Below are positions 11,792 through 24,296 of a stretch of 64,000 bases of DNA, piece by piece. Under the pieces are notes generated by a model that worked only from the letters and a program-made list of their open reading frames with translations, had not been told where the DNA came from and made no database searches. The position numbers and the translations under genes are program-made. Position 1 is the first letter of the stretch. Each line of letters opens with the position of its first letter. Source of the DNA: Pleurodeles waltl (lineage: Eukaryota > Chordata > Amphibia > Caudata > Salamandridae); NCBI RefSeq assembly GCF_031143425.1, contig NC_090445.1, forward strand, positions 1,578,494,049 to 1,578,558,048, in the 5' to 3' direction.

Positions 11792-12239
11792 GATAGGTTC
11801 CAGACACAGGTCACAGCAGCACATGCAGTGTAGGTCCTCTCCTGTTGAAGGTCAGGTAGCAAGTGAGGAATCAGATAGAAAATGGCAGTGAGGTTCACGG
11901 CAGTGCATACCTTCACTGCCGGCGTACATCACCATTGGCCAATGTATCTCATAGGGCCCAATAATAACAAATGATGAGTTGCACGATGGTTCCCGACCTC
12001 CTCCTGCAACGGGGCACAACATCAGCAAAATTACCTCACTTCCATCTGTCCCTCCATACTGGACAGGCGGCAGACCATGGATCATAACTGCGTCACAGAT
12101 CACAATTGTACATTCAAGACATATACCGCTAATGCATTAAAACAATCACATCATGCATTGAACTGTAGTGGCTACAATGCACAGATTATGACCGGCTCCT
12201 CACTCATTTGCCTTATTGATTGCAACTGCTGCGGATGAG
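11792..12239. promoter_or_regulatory. Intergenic region between divergent Myb2 and transposase genes (A)
   Basis: The Myb2 start codon (minus) and the transposase start region (plus) face away from each other across about 450 bases. Element B has the same arrangement over 475 bases (30432-30906). A shared bidirectional promoter is plausible. I see no convincing TATA box here. Confidence 0.4.
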
Positions 12240-13324
12240 TAGGAGATGGAGACATCTCCCCGTGTACAGACCCCTGGTGGACTTGGCAATAATGGAGGAC
12301 AGGCACATTATCCTCACCCACAGACATCACAGGGCCACAATCACGGAGCTGTGTGCCCAACTGGAGCCTGACCTGATATCTGCTATCTGTCACCCCACTG
12401 GGATCCCCCCTCTTGTGTAAGTGCTAACAGTGCTCCATTTCTTGGCAACTAGTTCTTTCCAAGTGACAGTGGCCTTGGCAGCAGAAATGTCACAGCCAAT
12501 GTTCTCATTAGTGCTGACCAGAGTGTTGTCTGCCCTGATTAAACACATATGCAGCTACATTGTTTTCCCGCAAGTGGAGGATTTGGCCACAGTGAAGGCT
12601 GACTTCTATGCAATGGGACATATCCCCAACATCATTGGGGCAATTGATGGAACACATATTGCACTTGTCCCCCCCCCCGGCAAAATGAACAGGTCTTCAG
12701 AAATCAAAAAAGTTTTCACTCGATGAATGTACAGATGGTGTGTTTTGCGGACCAGTACATCTTCCACGTCAATGCTAATTATCCAGGCTCGGTGAATGAT
12801 GCTTTTATCCTGAGGAATAGCACCATCCCAAATGTGATGGCCCAACTACAGAGGCACAGGGTGTGGCTAATAGGTGAGCCCTGGTTCCCACCCAGTGGAT
12901 GTTGGTGTATGGGTATGGTGTGGGCCATATGGCATAGTGTGTGGCTAACAGTTGTCCCTCGATATTTGCAGGTGACTCTGGTTACCCCAACCTCTCATGG
13001 CTACTGGCCCCTGTGAGGAATGCCAGGACAAGGGCAGAGGAACGTTACAATGAGGCACATGGGCGAACAAGAAGGATAATAGAATGTACCTTCGGCCTCC
13101 TGAAGGCCAGATTTCGGTGCCTCCATCTAACAGGTGGGTTCCTGTGCTACTCACCCAAGAAGGTCTCCCAGATAATCGTGGCGTGCTGCATGTTGCACAA
13201 CCTTTCCCTGAGATGCCATGTGCCTTTTCTGCAGGAGGAGGAGGCTGGAGATTGCTGTGTGCCAGCTGTGGACCCTGTGGACAGTGAAGAAGAGGAGGCA
13301 GAGGATGAGAATGAGGACAACTGA
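12240..13324 (+). pseudogene. Harbinger A transposase (HARBI1-type DDE), broken
   Basis: This is a DDE superfamily (DDE_4) transposase. An N-terminal helix-turn-helix-like region (IPPLV, LHFLATSSFQVTVALAAEMS) is followed by the catalytic motifs IDGTHIA, PGSVNDAFILRNS and RIIECTFGLLKARFRCL, and by CCMLHNL. All three acidic residues (D, D, E) are present. An intron (12874-12971, GTGAGC...TTGCAG) splits the codon after WLI, as in B and D. Defects: one extra base near the start relative to B, an in-frame TAA at 12418-12420 where B has CAA, and a frameshift just after IDGTHIALVPP. It cannot give a full protein but retains a catalytic triad at sequence level. Confidence 0.85.
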
Positions 13325-13826
13325 ACTGCAGTGATTAGACAATACTTCCAATGACACACAGGTAAGACAGTGTAACCTCACATTTCATTGACAGTTTTGT
13401 GTTTGGCATTGTCACTGGCAGGCTGTGAATTCCCACTTCTATGGCCACTCACTGTACCCTTTGGCAACTCTTTTTGCAGATGTTGGTGCCCCACTATTGT
13501 TCCTGGTGTGCCAACTTCAGGTCTTTCCTATGTATACATTACTGTACAGTTGAATTGCAATGTTTAAACCTTGTTAAACAAATACATACTTAAATCATTT
13601 GACATACTCCATACTTGTATTTTTTCAAAGTGTGTTTATTGCAGTGCTCTGAAGAAAAGTGGGAAGTGCAATGGGCTGGGTTGATGATGGAGGAAAGTCC
13701 AGGGTAGAGTCCAGTCTGTTGGTAGCACAGATGCATTGTCCAAGGGGGCATAGGAAGGGGAGCATTGGCAGTTCAAGGTGGACAGGGTGACAGAGAGGGA
13801 CTCAAGGGTGACAATCAGGGAGAGTC

Positions 13827-15374
13827 TTATTTCCTGGCAGGGGTCTTAACAGTAGTCTCTGGCTTCTGCCTGGATCGCAGGAAACATTTACGAGGTGGTT
13901 CTCCTTCTGCAGGGGAAGGGGTGCTGGTGGCCTGTTGGTCCTGTGGCGGGGCCTCCTGTCCACTAGCGGCAGTGGAGGTGGAGGGCTGTTCAGTAGTCTG
14001 GCCAGTGGCAGGGGCCTGCTGGTGTGACACTGCCTCCCTTATAATGTTGGCCATGTCTCCCAGCACCCCTGCAATGGAGACCAGGGTGGTGTTAATGGAC
14101 TTCAAGTCCTTCCTTATCGCCTGGTATTGTCCCTCCTGCAGCTGCATGTTCTCCTGCTACTTGTCCAGGATCTGGCCCAGCGTTTCCTGGGAATGTTGGT
14201 ATGCTCCCAGGATCTCAGTGAGTGCCTCCTGAAGAGTCAGTTCCCAGGGCCTGTCCTCCCCGGCGCACAAGAGTCCTCCCAGCTTCCCTGTTTTCCTGTG
14301 CCTCTGTCTCCTGGACGGTGTGCCCACTGCCACCGGCCCCCAGGTCCCTGATTATCTTGGGTTTGTGGTGTGGCCTTTGGTCCCTGTAGTGGTGGACACA
14401 CTGTTGATTGACATGTCCTGGGGACAGAGGTATGGGCATGCTTGGTGGGTGCTGTGGTAGTGTTTCCTGATGGTGGAGGCTCTGTGGTGGTGTGGGACTG
14501 TGCCTGGATAACCAACTGCCCGGAGGTCCCTGATGGGCCAGGTTGGTCATCCAGATCAAGGCGAGCAGAGTTGTTGTCATCACTGTGGGCCTCGTCAGTT
14601 GGGGGACTGGATGTTGCTGGCACCTCTTCTCTGGTGACATTGGCTGCGATACCTGTGGGGATGTATATGCAGTGTTATTATTTCTGTGTCTGACAAATTG
14701 TCCATGGGTGGGTTGCCCTCTATGGTTGTTATTGCCCTTGCAGCTTTTCCTTGTGTGAGTTGTTATGTGGTGGGCTATGTGATTCTCTACTGTGCATGCT
14801 TTAGTGATAGGTGTCCATGAAGGGCTTTGAATGGTGTTCATGCATTGGTGGTGCATGCTGGGCTTGGCATTGGGATGAGTGGGTTGTGATGGTGGGGTGT
14901 GTGGGAGGTTGTGGAGTGATGGGAGTGAGGGTGGGGTGGGGTGGGGGTATGTGATGGCATTCAGGTAGGGGGGTGATAGTACTAGAGAGTTGACTTACCA
15001 GAGTGCAGTCCTCCTGCTACTCCTGCCAGGCCCTCAGGATGCATGAATGCCAAGACTTGCTCCTCCCATGTTGTTGATTGTGGGGGAGGAGGTGGTGGTC
15101 CACCACCAGTCCTCTGTACTGCGAGCTGGTGTCTTGCTGCAATGGAATGCACCTTCCCCCGTAGGTCGTTCAACATCTTCTTGATGTCATCCCTTGTCCT
15201 GGGGTGCTGTCCCATGGCGTTGACCCTACCCACAATTCTCTGCCATAGCTCCATCTTCCTAGCAATGGATATCTGCTGCACCTGTGATCAAAATAGCTGT
15301 GGCTCTACCCGGATGATTTCCTCAACCATGACCCTAAGCTCCTCCTCAGAGAATCTGGGGTGTCGTGGTGCCAT
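13827..15374 (-). pseudogene. Harbinger A Myb1: Myb/SANT-like partner gene, broken
   Basis: Exon 1 (14999-15374) starts MAPRHPRFSEEELRVMVEEI and holds a Myb/SANT-like domain (ISIARKMELWQRIVGRVN, LRGKVHSIAARHQLAV). Its donor is GTAAGT. Exon 2 starts at 14652 after CCCCACAG and encodes a PT/S-rich linker, then a helical segment (LQEGQYQAIRKDLKSINTTL) and a basic end (LRSRQKPETTVKTPARK), probably nuclear. A TGA replaces the codon after PQLF in exon 1, and exon 2 carries a further stop and frame changes. It lies convergent to the transposase, as expected for the classical Harbinger second gene. Copies are at 32497-33999 and 63943-64000. Confidence 0.75.
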
Positions 15375-15559
15375 GGGTGTAGTGTAAGTAGTGTGGGTGA
15401 GGGTGTGTGGGGTGATGTGTTGGGGTGTGTGATGTAAAGTGCGTGGGTGTTGTATAGGTGGTGGTGGTGGTATGTGGCTCTGGTTGTGTGAGTCCTCTTG
15501 CTGTCTCTATCTGTTGGCAATTTGTAGTCGTAAAGGGTTGTGGGTACTGTGGGTGTGTG

Positions 15560-15566
15560 TTTTATA
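15560..15566 (-). promoter_or_regulatory. TATA box of Myb1 (A)
   Basis: TATAAAA on the minus strand lies about 190 bases upstream of the Myb1 start codon. The same heptamer sits at the equivalent place in the other two copies (34189-34195 and 63735-63741), within otherwise CA/GT-rich DNA. Confidence 0.6.
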
Positions 15567-16892
15567 GTGGTATGCGTGTGTTGGTGTGTGGGTGTGGTGT
15601 GTGCATGTGTGTGTAGTTTGAATTGTCCAATGTGCTGTTGTTTTGTTTGTGTGTGTATTTTAAGCAGGGTGGTATGTACTGCCAATGGTTTACCGTCATT
15701 GAATGTCCACCGTGGTGATTTGTGGGTCATAATGTTGTGGGAGTTGTTCTGTTGGCGTAACGGTGTGGGGTTGGATACCGCCAGATTATCAGTGACCTTT
15801 GGTGTGGCGGACTTATGTGTGTGGCTGAATAGTGACGGATTGGTGTGTGTGTGTCATAACATGGTGAACGGATATCCACAGTGGCCGCGGCGGCGGTGGT
15901 ATGTTGGCGGCAGTCAGCATGGCGGTAAGTGGGATTTACCGCCAATGTCATAATGAGGGCCATGGTCTCTTCTCTTTTCAGCACTCGAAACACATACAGT
16001 TATTCCCAAAAAACTTTCAGGGTAAAAGCACCTTGGATTATATCTTTGCCACAGAAGTAACCATTAACAGCCTTGTCTCTTTTGAAATTTTACAAGTAAA
16101 CACCAGCGACCATCTCCCACTCATAGCGAACATCAAAACGGATATAAAATGCATGGAAACACAAAAGTTAATAGGAATTTCACGAGGAGAGGAAGAATCA
16201 CAACTAATCAGGTGGATAAAACAGGGTCCATTGGCAACCCGGCTATACAGCTCGTGGATGAAACTAAATGGCCCAACATTGCTGTCAACAGCTAGTGATA
16301 CACTTCAGGCTAATTGGTTGGACATTACAGACGATCTCTTGCAACATGCAGGATCATCATACATCTCACAACAGAGCCCTAGTAAAGCCCGCCCCAAACC
16401 GTTCATAATGGATAGCAAACGGAGCCATGGTAGATTGAGAGCACAACACAACAAAAGTAGGAATGCTGCAGAGAAAATAAATGGTGCTAACGATAAAACT
16501 ACAGGAACATGTTAAACAACATAGACAGCTGATCAGGATGTTAAAACACAAACATGCGGAAAAGGACGCCGTCAATATCTACTTATTGATGGGATTGCAC
16601 AATCATGCTGATTTATGGAGGTACATTAAAAACAAGATGGGACAGAGTAAGCCTCAAATTAATGCAATAAACAAAACAGAATGGATAAAACATGTCAAGA
16701 AATTGTATACAGTCAACATATCGATTCCTGACCATCAATTGTTTAAACCAGGCACATATGATACCCCGATAGCACGGGACTTTGCACCTGCATCAAGGGA
16801 AGATTCCAACATCTTGCAAAATATGAGATCATCAGGGCCCCTGGCTTGAGTGACATTCCTGCACAAATCTTCAAGGAAAACAATGAGATTTG

Positions 16893-17611
16893 GGGGCAGA
16901 TGTATGAAAGCATTTTGCATTTGCAAACGGTGCTAATGCCCGTTTGCAAATGCAAAATGCCATTGTAGAATGTATGAAATACATTCTGAACGCAATTTTA
17001 AGGAATCGCTAAAATAGCGATTCCTTAAAATTGCGACCCTGTTTAGAGAGTCGCAAATTGCGACTCTCTAAATTAGAAATCGCAAATAAGGATTCATTAT
17101 TTGTGATTTCTTAGCAACATGTATGAAGCAATTCCTAAATGTGATTTTGGCATTTAGGAATCGCTAATTACCACCAAGTTGAACTTGGTGGTAACCATGT
17201 GCAAAATTTAAAAATGCATTTAAAATGCATTTTTAAATTGTACATGTAAAGCACACATGCCCTTTTGGCATGTGTGCACCTTACATGTCCAGCAAAAAAT
17301 TTCTGGGGTGCAGCAGAGCGGGCCTTAGCCCCACAGCACCCTGGGGTTTTGCATTTCCAAAATTGCGGTTTCTGGTTCAGAAATCGCAATTTTGGAAATG
17401 CAAAAAATTCGCAGATATGGGCCAACAGGCCCATAGCTGCGAATGGGGCCAGTATCGCAATTTGCGATTCGGTAATAGCATTTGCGATTTTTAAGAAATC
17501 GCTATTACCGATTCGCAAATGTGATACATGGCACTTTGCTAGTCGGAAATAGCGATTTCTTAAAAATCGCTATTTCCGAATCGCAAAGGGCCGTGTTGAT
17601 AAATCTGGCCC
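16893..17611. mobile_element. 719-bp PIF/Harbinger MITE made of chained hairpins
   Basis: The ends (GGGGCAGATGTAT; right end complementary to GGGCCAGATTTATCAA) are inverted repeats flanked by TTG on both sides (16890-16892, 17612-17614). Both termini and the CGCAATTTGCGA-type subterminal motifs resemble element D (GGGCCAGATGTAG). It is probably a non-autonomous relative of D. The interior is a chain of about nine perfect or near-perfect short palindromes with little sequence between them. It is inserted in the LINE. Confidence 0.75.
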
Positions 17612-18779
17612 TTGGTTCCCAGTTTTGTCGGCACTCTACTGTTCATGTCTGAAATCAGAGGAAAACTGGAAAATGGGGCAACTTAACATCTGTAGCACAG
17701 ACACCCACAACTATCTGGGGGTCTGGCTATCAGCCAATGGAAAGCCCAAAGCTCATCTTCATCACTTGAAGGCAAAAGCTGCTTTCATAACAACTAGACT
17801 TTGATAGTTAAACAAAATCACTGAAAGCCCGCCTGCCAGACTAATCCTTCAAGTACTGAAAGCTTCTTTCTTACCAGCATTACATTATGGCCATGAAGCA
17901 TACACAGGTCACCTTACTGCGTTGATAGAAAAGCTTCAAGTGAAAATTTATAAAAGAATATTCAAACTCCCTCAGTATTTAAGGAGTAACCTGATAAGAT
18001 TAGAATTTGGGCTGGTAATCCAAAACTGGGCACATATGGGGGCTTTCCTGAAGCACTACCATAAATAAATTATGGCACCTACTAATACTCTGAAAGCATT
18101 TCTTCGTTACATCTTTGAAACAAAGTCAAACCCATGGTCACAATACTTAACCACAGCATTAACAGGCCTACAAATCGACCAAGCTGTGCTGCCAAAACTA
18201 GCACAGTCACAAATATCCATCAAGGGGATCCTGTAAAGACAGATAAAAATCCTTTCTTGAGCATGTGATCTGGGTGAACTGACTAAACACAGCAGTACAA
18301 AGAGCAGTGGCGGCATCTTATAAGAGTGATGCACAGCATCTGGCACCCCAGCCCTACTTAGCTTGCACAATCAGGAAGGCCTGTGTGACAAAAATTGCCT
18401 TTGCTAGATTGCTTGGCCTAAAAATAAAGGAATTTAATTCAAACTGGTGCTTCCTTACCAGTATAAACTGTTGCAGACTTTGTGGCTATGAACAGAGACA
18501 TGTATCCATTTATTATGCTGCTGTCCGGCACTGCTGAACGCAAGACGCACTTTACTAAGGCCTCTCTTCCTCCGCTACGGCATAAGATCTCTTGCTCTGA
18601 TGCTAAAATTTTTGGATTTACTCTACAAGAGCCAGTAGAGCTAGCCAAATTTGGGAAATATATTTCACAACTGCAAGAAAAATTAAATTAAAGCTACATG
18701 TTGAACTGATTTAACTTTTAAAATGTTTAACTGATATAAACTAATATCTTATTATTAAGTATTCCTTCCCTGGCACTGA

Positions 18780-19316
18780 TAGCGGTCTCCCATGCCCCTC
18801 TCCCCAGAGTCCTCCTTTAACCTCCCCCTCCCTCTCCCGACCCCCGCACATTTACACACGTACACACCCATACATACACACCCATACACACACGCATGCA
18901 CACATTCACCCAGGAATTCATACATTCATACACACTCACAGCAACACTCACAAATATACATCCAGGTGCACACGCAATCTCACGACACAACATGCACGTA
19001 CACTCATATCCACTCATGCACACATGCATTACACACACATGCACCATACCCATGCACACAACACCCCACAGCAGCGTCCGGCCGTATCATGGAACTTGAT
19101 ACGGTAGGCGGTGTTTTTGCTGGCGTGCCGCTGCTGCTGACAGCAGCCCCACCTTATCGCCGTCCGCCGCCATGACCCTAGGTGGAATTCCTCCAGCCTT
19201 CTGCCGGAATTCCATCTACGATCATAATGCGACGGTCGGTAGCCACAGCGACGGTATGTTGGCGGCCGTCGCTGTGGTGGTAGGCGGCATTTACCGCCAA
19301 GGTCCTAAACAGGGCC
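18780..19316. mobile_element. Harbinger terminal fragment with a (CA)n-rich stretch
   Basis: The right part (about 19060-19316) has GGCGGT motifs and ends TTTACCGCCAAGGTCCTAAACAGGGCC-like, close to the right terminus of elements A and B. About 18840-19040 is CA-rich. No left terminus or gene is visible, so this is a fragment or a short non-autonomous copy. Confidence 0.45.
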
Positions 19317-19381
19317 TCTGTGTTCATTTTTGCAATGATTTTAAGCAATCACACAATAAAGCTTGTTTTTGTTGTTGTTAG

Positions 19382-19872
19382 CCTAAAAAGGTATTATGGA
19401 CTGCCAGCTGTCAGAAAGCTTTTGAGGAGCTTAAGCAGGCTATGTGCCCTGCACCTGTCTTGAAAAGACCAAATTACTAAAAGAAAATTGTTGTCCAGAC
19501 AGATGCTTCTGAACTGGAGGTTGGGGCGGTGTTATCACAACTTAACTCAGAGGGCCAGGATCAACCTGTTGCTTTTATCAGTAGGAGATTGATCCCTGGA
19601 GAAAAGTGTTGGTCTGCCATTGAGAGGTCTGGGCCTTGAAGAAGTTGAGACCCTACTTGTTTGTGACTCACTTCATTGTTCAAACAGACCACAAACCTCT
19701 ATTATGGCTTAAACAAATGAAAGGTGAAACCCCTAAATTGTTGAGGTGGTCCATTTCCCTACAGGGTATGGACTTTACAGTGGAACATAGACCTGGGAGT
19801 ACCCGCTCCAATGCAGATGAACTCTCCAGATATTTCCACTTAGACAGTGAAGACTCATCTGGGCAGGGTTAG
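19382..19872 (+). pseudogene. gypsy RNase H remnant
   Basis: The sequence opens with the RT-RNase H connection (CQKAFEELKQAMCPAPVL), then VVQTDASELEVGAVLSQL, PVAFISRRLIPGEK, TDHKPLLWLKQ and HRPGSTRSNADELSR. These are standard Ty3/gypsy RNase H motifs, with the catalytic aspartates of TDAS, TDH and NADELSR visible. RNase H degrades the RNA strand during reverse transcription. Stops (after KRPNY, and at 19636-19638) disrupt it. It ends pol directly upstream of the polypurine tract, again fitting Gmr1 order with integrase upstream. Confidence 0.85.
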
Positions 19873-19885
19873 CCTTTTGTTCCTT

Positions 19886-19899
19886 GTTTGGGGGGGTTG
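19886..19899 (+). other. Polypurine tract of the gypsy element
   Basis: TTTGGGGGGGTTG lies immediately before the 3' LTR start TGTAGGAAAG. It is the expected site of plus-strand priming. Confidence 0.65.
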
Positions 19900-22592
19900 T
19901 GTAGGAAAGTACCCCCATTTTTACCTGTATGTCAGTTTGTTTTTGCCTGTCTCACTGGTATCTTGCTGGTCAGGACCCCAGTGCTCATAGTTTGTGGACT
20001 AATGTGTGTTGTCAGTAGTGCTTAACTGTGTCACTGAGGCTCTGCTAACCAGAACCTCAGTGCTTATGCTCTCTCTGCTTCTAAAGTTGTCACTAAAGGC
20101 TAGTGACTTCATTTACCAATTCCATTTGGCACACTGGACCCCTTTATAAGTCCCTAGTATATGGTACCTAGGTACCCAGGGCATTGGGTTTCCAGGATAT
20201 CCTCATGGGCTGCAGCATTTCTTTTGCTACTCATAATTAGCTCAGACAAACCCTTTCACAGGACCGCCACTGCAGCCTGCGTGAAATAGTGCACACACTA
20301 TTTCACAGCCATTTTCACTGCACTTAAGTAACTTATAAGTCACCTATATGTCTAACCTTCATGTACTGAAGGTTCAGTGCAAAGTTACTAAGTGTGAGGG
20401 CACCTTTGCACTAGCAAAAGTGCTCCCACCCTGTCCAGTCCCAAATCCCCGGACTTCATGAGTGCGGGAACGCTATCACACGTGTGCACTACATATAGGT
20501 CAATACCTATATGTAGCTTCACAATGGTAAGTCTGAATATGGCCATGTAAGGTGTCTAAGATCATGGAATTGTCCCCCCATTCCAAATCTGGCATTGGGG
20601 AGCCAATTCCATGCATCCTGGGTGCTCCACCATAGACCCCCAGTACTGTCAAACCAGCTCTCTGAGGCTTGCACTGCAGCTACAGCTGCTGACACCTCAC
20701 AGACAGGGTTCTGCTCTCCTGGGGTCTGAGCAGGTCAGTCCCAGGAAGGCAGAACAAAGCATTTCCTTTGGGAGGAGGGTGTTACACCCTCCTCCTTTGG
20801 AGATAGGTGTTACAGGCTTGGGAGGGGTAGCCTCCCAGAGCCTCTGGAAATGCTTTGAAGGGCACAGATGATGCCCTCCTTGCATAAGCCAGTCTACACT
20901 GGTTCAGGGACCCCGAGTCCCTGCTCTGGCGGGAAACTGGACAAAGAAAAGGGGAGTGACCACTCCCCTGTCCATCACCACCCCAGGGGTGGTGCCCAGA
21001 GCTCCTCCAGAATGTCCCAGACTTCAGCCATCTTGTTTTCCAAGGTGTGTGGACATTCTGGAGGCCTCTGAGTGCCCAGTGCCAGCAGATGATGTCAGAG
21101 ACCCCTCCTGATAGATGTACACCTGGTTAGGTAGCCAATCCCCCTCTCAGGGCTATTTACGGTCTCTCCGGCGGGTTCCTCTTTAGATTCTGCTTGCAAG
21201 TTCCCATCAGGAATCCTCTGCAACTATTACTTCATCCTCTGACCTCGGATCGACCGCAGACTGCTCCAGGAACTGGCGTAACTGCAACAAAGTATCCAGA
21301 AGGGTTACTTTGACTCTGCAACTTCAGCTCCAGCCAGCAACTGCAACAGTTCATGTGCATGCCCTGGGGACTCCCTGTCTCCACCCTGCACCAGAAGGAC
21401 CGATGAAATCTTCCGTGGAGTGATGGAGTCACTTCCCTGCTCCAGCAGGCACCTTCTAAGACGATGACCGGTTCTCTTGGACTCCTCTCCTGGTGATGAG
21501 CTTACTCCTTGAAACACAGGTGGTGGACCCCTTTGACACAGACTGCCCTAAGGTCCTGCTGTCCAAATTTGGAGGCGGTAAGAGCTTGCCTTCCCCGTTT
21601 GCAACAATACCCCTCTGCACTGCATCATCTTCACCTCCTGAGGCCTCTGTGCACTATTTGCAAGAATCCTTTGTTCACTGCCTGGCCCAGGTCCTCAGCA
21701 TTCTATCCTGTGATGCTCAACTCGCTGAGTTGTTCTCCGGCGGTGTGGGACCTTCTTTTGTGGTGCTGCAGCGACCACAGTTCGCACCTTCTTTGTCCCT
21801 GTGTTCTGGGACCTCTGTGGGTGCTGCCTGGTCATCTGTGGGTTTCCTCCAGTGTTGGGAGCCCGGTCTGCCTCCTCAGTCCGAGTTGAGGTCCCCAGGT
21901 CCCTCCTGGTTCCAGGCAGTGCCATTTTAACGCAATCCATGACATTGCTTGAACCAAGGCTTGTTGGATGAATCCAGCTCAGCAACTCACCTGCTTCAAC
22001 ATCTCCACGTGGGACATCCTTTGCATCATGCAGGAACCCACAGCCATCTTCTTTGGTGCTCTCCTGCAGACTTCTTCCAATCGGAGAATCCTCTTTGCAC
22101 CATTTTCTAGGTTGGCAGGGGTTCCTGTTCTTCCTGGAATCGTCTGCGACTTCTGGACTTGGTCTTCTCTCTTTACTGGTCTTCAGGTCCAGGAATCCAA
22201 CATTTGTTGCTTGCAGTCTTGCTTGGTTCTTGCAATAACTCTAATCACGACATGTAGTGTGTCCTATGGAAACCTGCAGTACTTTACTCCTACTTTCCTG
22301 GGCTCTGGGGTGATGTATTTTACTCACCTTTGTGATTTTCTTACTTTCCCAGCGAGTCTCTACACACTACACTTGTCTAGGGGGGAATTCGTGATTCGCA
22401 TTCCACTTTCTTAGTATACGGTTTGTGTTGCCCCTAGACCTATTTTCTCCCATTGCATTCTATAGCATTTCCTATTGTCTGCTCTATCCTATGACTATTT
22501 ACTTACCTGATTTTGGTGTATAGTGTATATATTACATACTTACCTCCAGAAGGGGTATTGCCTCTAAGAAATTCTTGGCCTTCTGTCACTAA

Positions 22593-22598
22593 AATAAA
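22593..22598 (+). terminator. AATAAA polyadenylation signal in the 3' LTR
   Basis: AATAAA followed by a T-rich stretch lies 25 bases before the Harbinger B insertion point. It is the likely poly(A) signal of the LTR. The insertion separates it from its downstream U-rich context. Confidence 0.5.
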
Positions 22599-23384
22599 GT
22601 ACCTTTATTTTTGGTAATACTGAGGCCCTCATTACAACCATGGCGGTCGGTGATAAAGCGGCGGTAATACCGCCAACAAGCTGGCGGTAAAAAAATTGAA
22701 TTATGACCACGGCCGAAAGCGCTCTGACAGACAGCCACTTTAACACACCGACCGCCACAGCGGTAGCAACAAGCACCACGGTGTTGACCACCAACAGCCA
22801 GGCGGAAGACAATGTTCCGCCCACTGTATTAAGACAGGCTTATCTGCCACCTTTTCCAGAAGTCAAAGGACTCACCTCTGGACACTCAAGGAACAACCAC
22901 GACGCCATGGAGTCCGAGTTACACATTTTCCCCATGCTCGTCTACCTCTTCCTGCATTATAAGCAGCAACGCTGACGAAGACAACCACAGTGAGTACTGT
23001 CGCCTAGCACACAGGGGAAGGAGGAGGAAAAAGAGAGTGACACACACAAGCAACACCCCCAACACTATACACACAAACAGATGCAATAATATTACATATC
23101 CACCACCTCAGGAATAATGCAATGACAAAACAAATTGATTAAAGTGAGTGTAATAAGATAAAATAGTAGAAATACATGCTTCTAAATCAAAACAGTATAT
23201 ACATATATACAAATGGAGGGACACTGCCCAATCCTCAATGTCCATGGGCCACAGGGCCACAACACATAGGCCAAGGCCCCAACTCACTCCTGAAACAACA
23301 CGGAGAGAACACTGCAGGGGTATCAGCTCGAAAATACACAGGCACCTCAGGGGGATGGGGAATGGGGTGGTACCTCAGCCGGAA

Positions 23385-23960
23385 GATGGTTCAATACCAC
23401 TGGTCCTGGAGGGGGCTACATGCCCTGTGCGATGTCCTGGGGAGTGCAAGGCCACAGTCTCTCAAGTGGGTGGTTTGCCCACTGCTTGGTCCTGGGGAGT
23501 GCAAGGCCACATTCTCTCAAGTGGATGGCTACTTCACTGGTTCTGGAGGGGGCCTTGTGCCCAGTGTGCTTCATTCTGGCAAGGATGTGGTGAGTGGATG
23601 GCTTCTTTCACTGGTTCTGGAGGGGGGCCTTGTGCCCAGTGTGCTTCATCCTGACAAGGATGCAGTGAGTGGATGGCTTCTTCCACTGGTTCTGGAGGGG
23701 GCCGTGTGCCCAGTGTGCTTCATCCTGGCAAGGTTGCGGTGAGTGGATGGCTTCTCCACTGTTTCTGGAGGGGGCATAGTGCCCAGCGTCCTTCATCCTG
23801 GCAAGGATGCGGTGATTGGATGGCTTCTCCACTGGTTCTGGAAGGGGCCTTGTTCCCAGTGTGCTTCATCCTGGCAAGGATGCGGTGAGTGGATGGCTTC
23901 TTCCACTGTTCTGGAGGGGGCATTGTGCTCTATAATGCAGAACTTGAGGAGTGCAAGGTC
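23385..23960. repeat. Tandem repeat array (72-76 bp units) in Harbinger B
   Basis: About six units share GTGAGTGGATGGCTTC and CACTGGTTCTGGAGG, with CATCCTGGCAAGGATG between. The position and sequence correspond to the array at 8030-8500 in A, with a different copy number and a different dominant unit. Confidence 0.8.
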
Positions 23961-24258
23961 ATAGGGCCAGATGTAGCAAACTTTTGTGAGTCGCAAATGG
24001 CCCGATTCGCAATTTGCAACCCTGCAAAATCGGAAATGGGATGCAAAAATCCCATTTCCGACTCGCAAAATGCGACGCAAGCCATTACAGACTCGCAAAA
24101 TTTGCTACCCCATTTTGCGACCCGCAAATAGCAAGTCGCAATTTGCGAGTCGCAAACCATATGCAATAGCAACTCGCAAATTGCGACTAGTCGCAAAAAG
24201 CCAATTTTGCACTTCCAATTTACCACTAACTCAGAGCAGGTTGTAACCATTACCAAAG

Positions 24259-24267
24259 TATAAAAGG
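24259..24267 (+). promoter_or_regulatory. TATA box of the element D transposase
   Basis: TATAAAAGG begins 38 bases before the start codon at 24297. This spacing implies a very short 5' leader and supports that ATG as the start. Confidence 0.65.
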
Positions 24268-24296
24268 AGACCCAGAAGGCATCTGGGTTACTCAAG

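Larger units (their letters stand above)
7209..15961 (+). mobile_element. PIF/Harbinger element A (8.75 kb), two-Myb type
   Basis: The ends are imperfect terminal inverted repeats (GGCCCTCATTA; the left first base is mutated to T) with GGCGGT/ACCGCC subterminal motifs. The flanking triplets ATT and ATG resemble a decayed 3-bp duplication. The LINE reading continues across the insertion. Gene order from the left: Myb2 (minus), transposase (plus), Myb1 (minus). All three genes contain stops or frameshifts. Element B has the same gene order and clear similarity throughout, so the two are copies of one family. Confidence 0.85.
7079..18700 (+). mobile_element. 5'-truncated LINE inside the gypsy RT, in three pieces
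   Basis: The LINE pieces are 7079-7208, 15962-16892 and 17612 to about 18700, separated by Harbinger A and a MITE. Piece 1 carries the endonuclease motif VLIC-x-DFN. Piece 2 starts with STLDYIFAT and SDHLPLI (the endonuclease end), then KxPGLSDIPAQIFKEN-like RT entry sequence. Piece 3 has NYLGVWLS and YLRSNLIRLEFGL, from the region after the RT core. The YADD part of the RT is absent, so the copy was also deleted internally. The clade is unclear. Stops are frequent. Confidence 0.7.
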
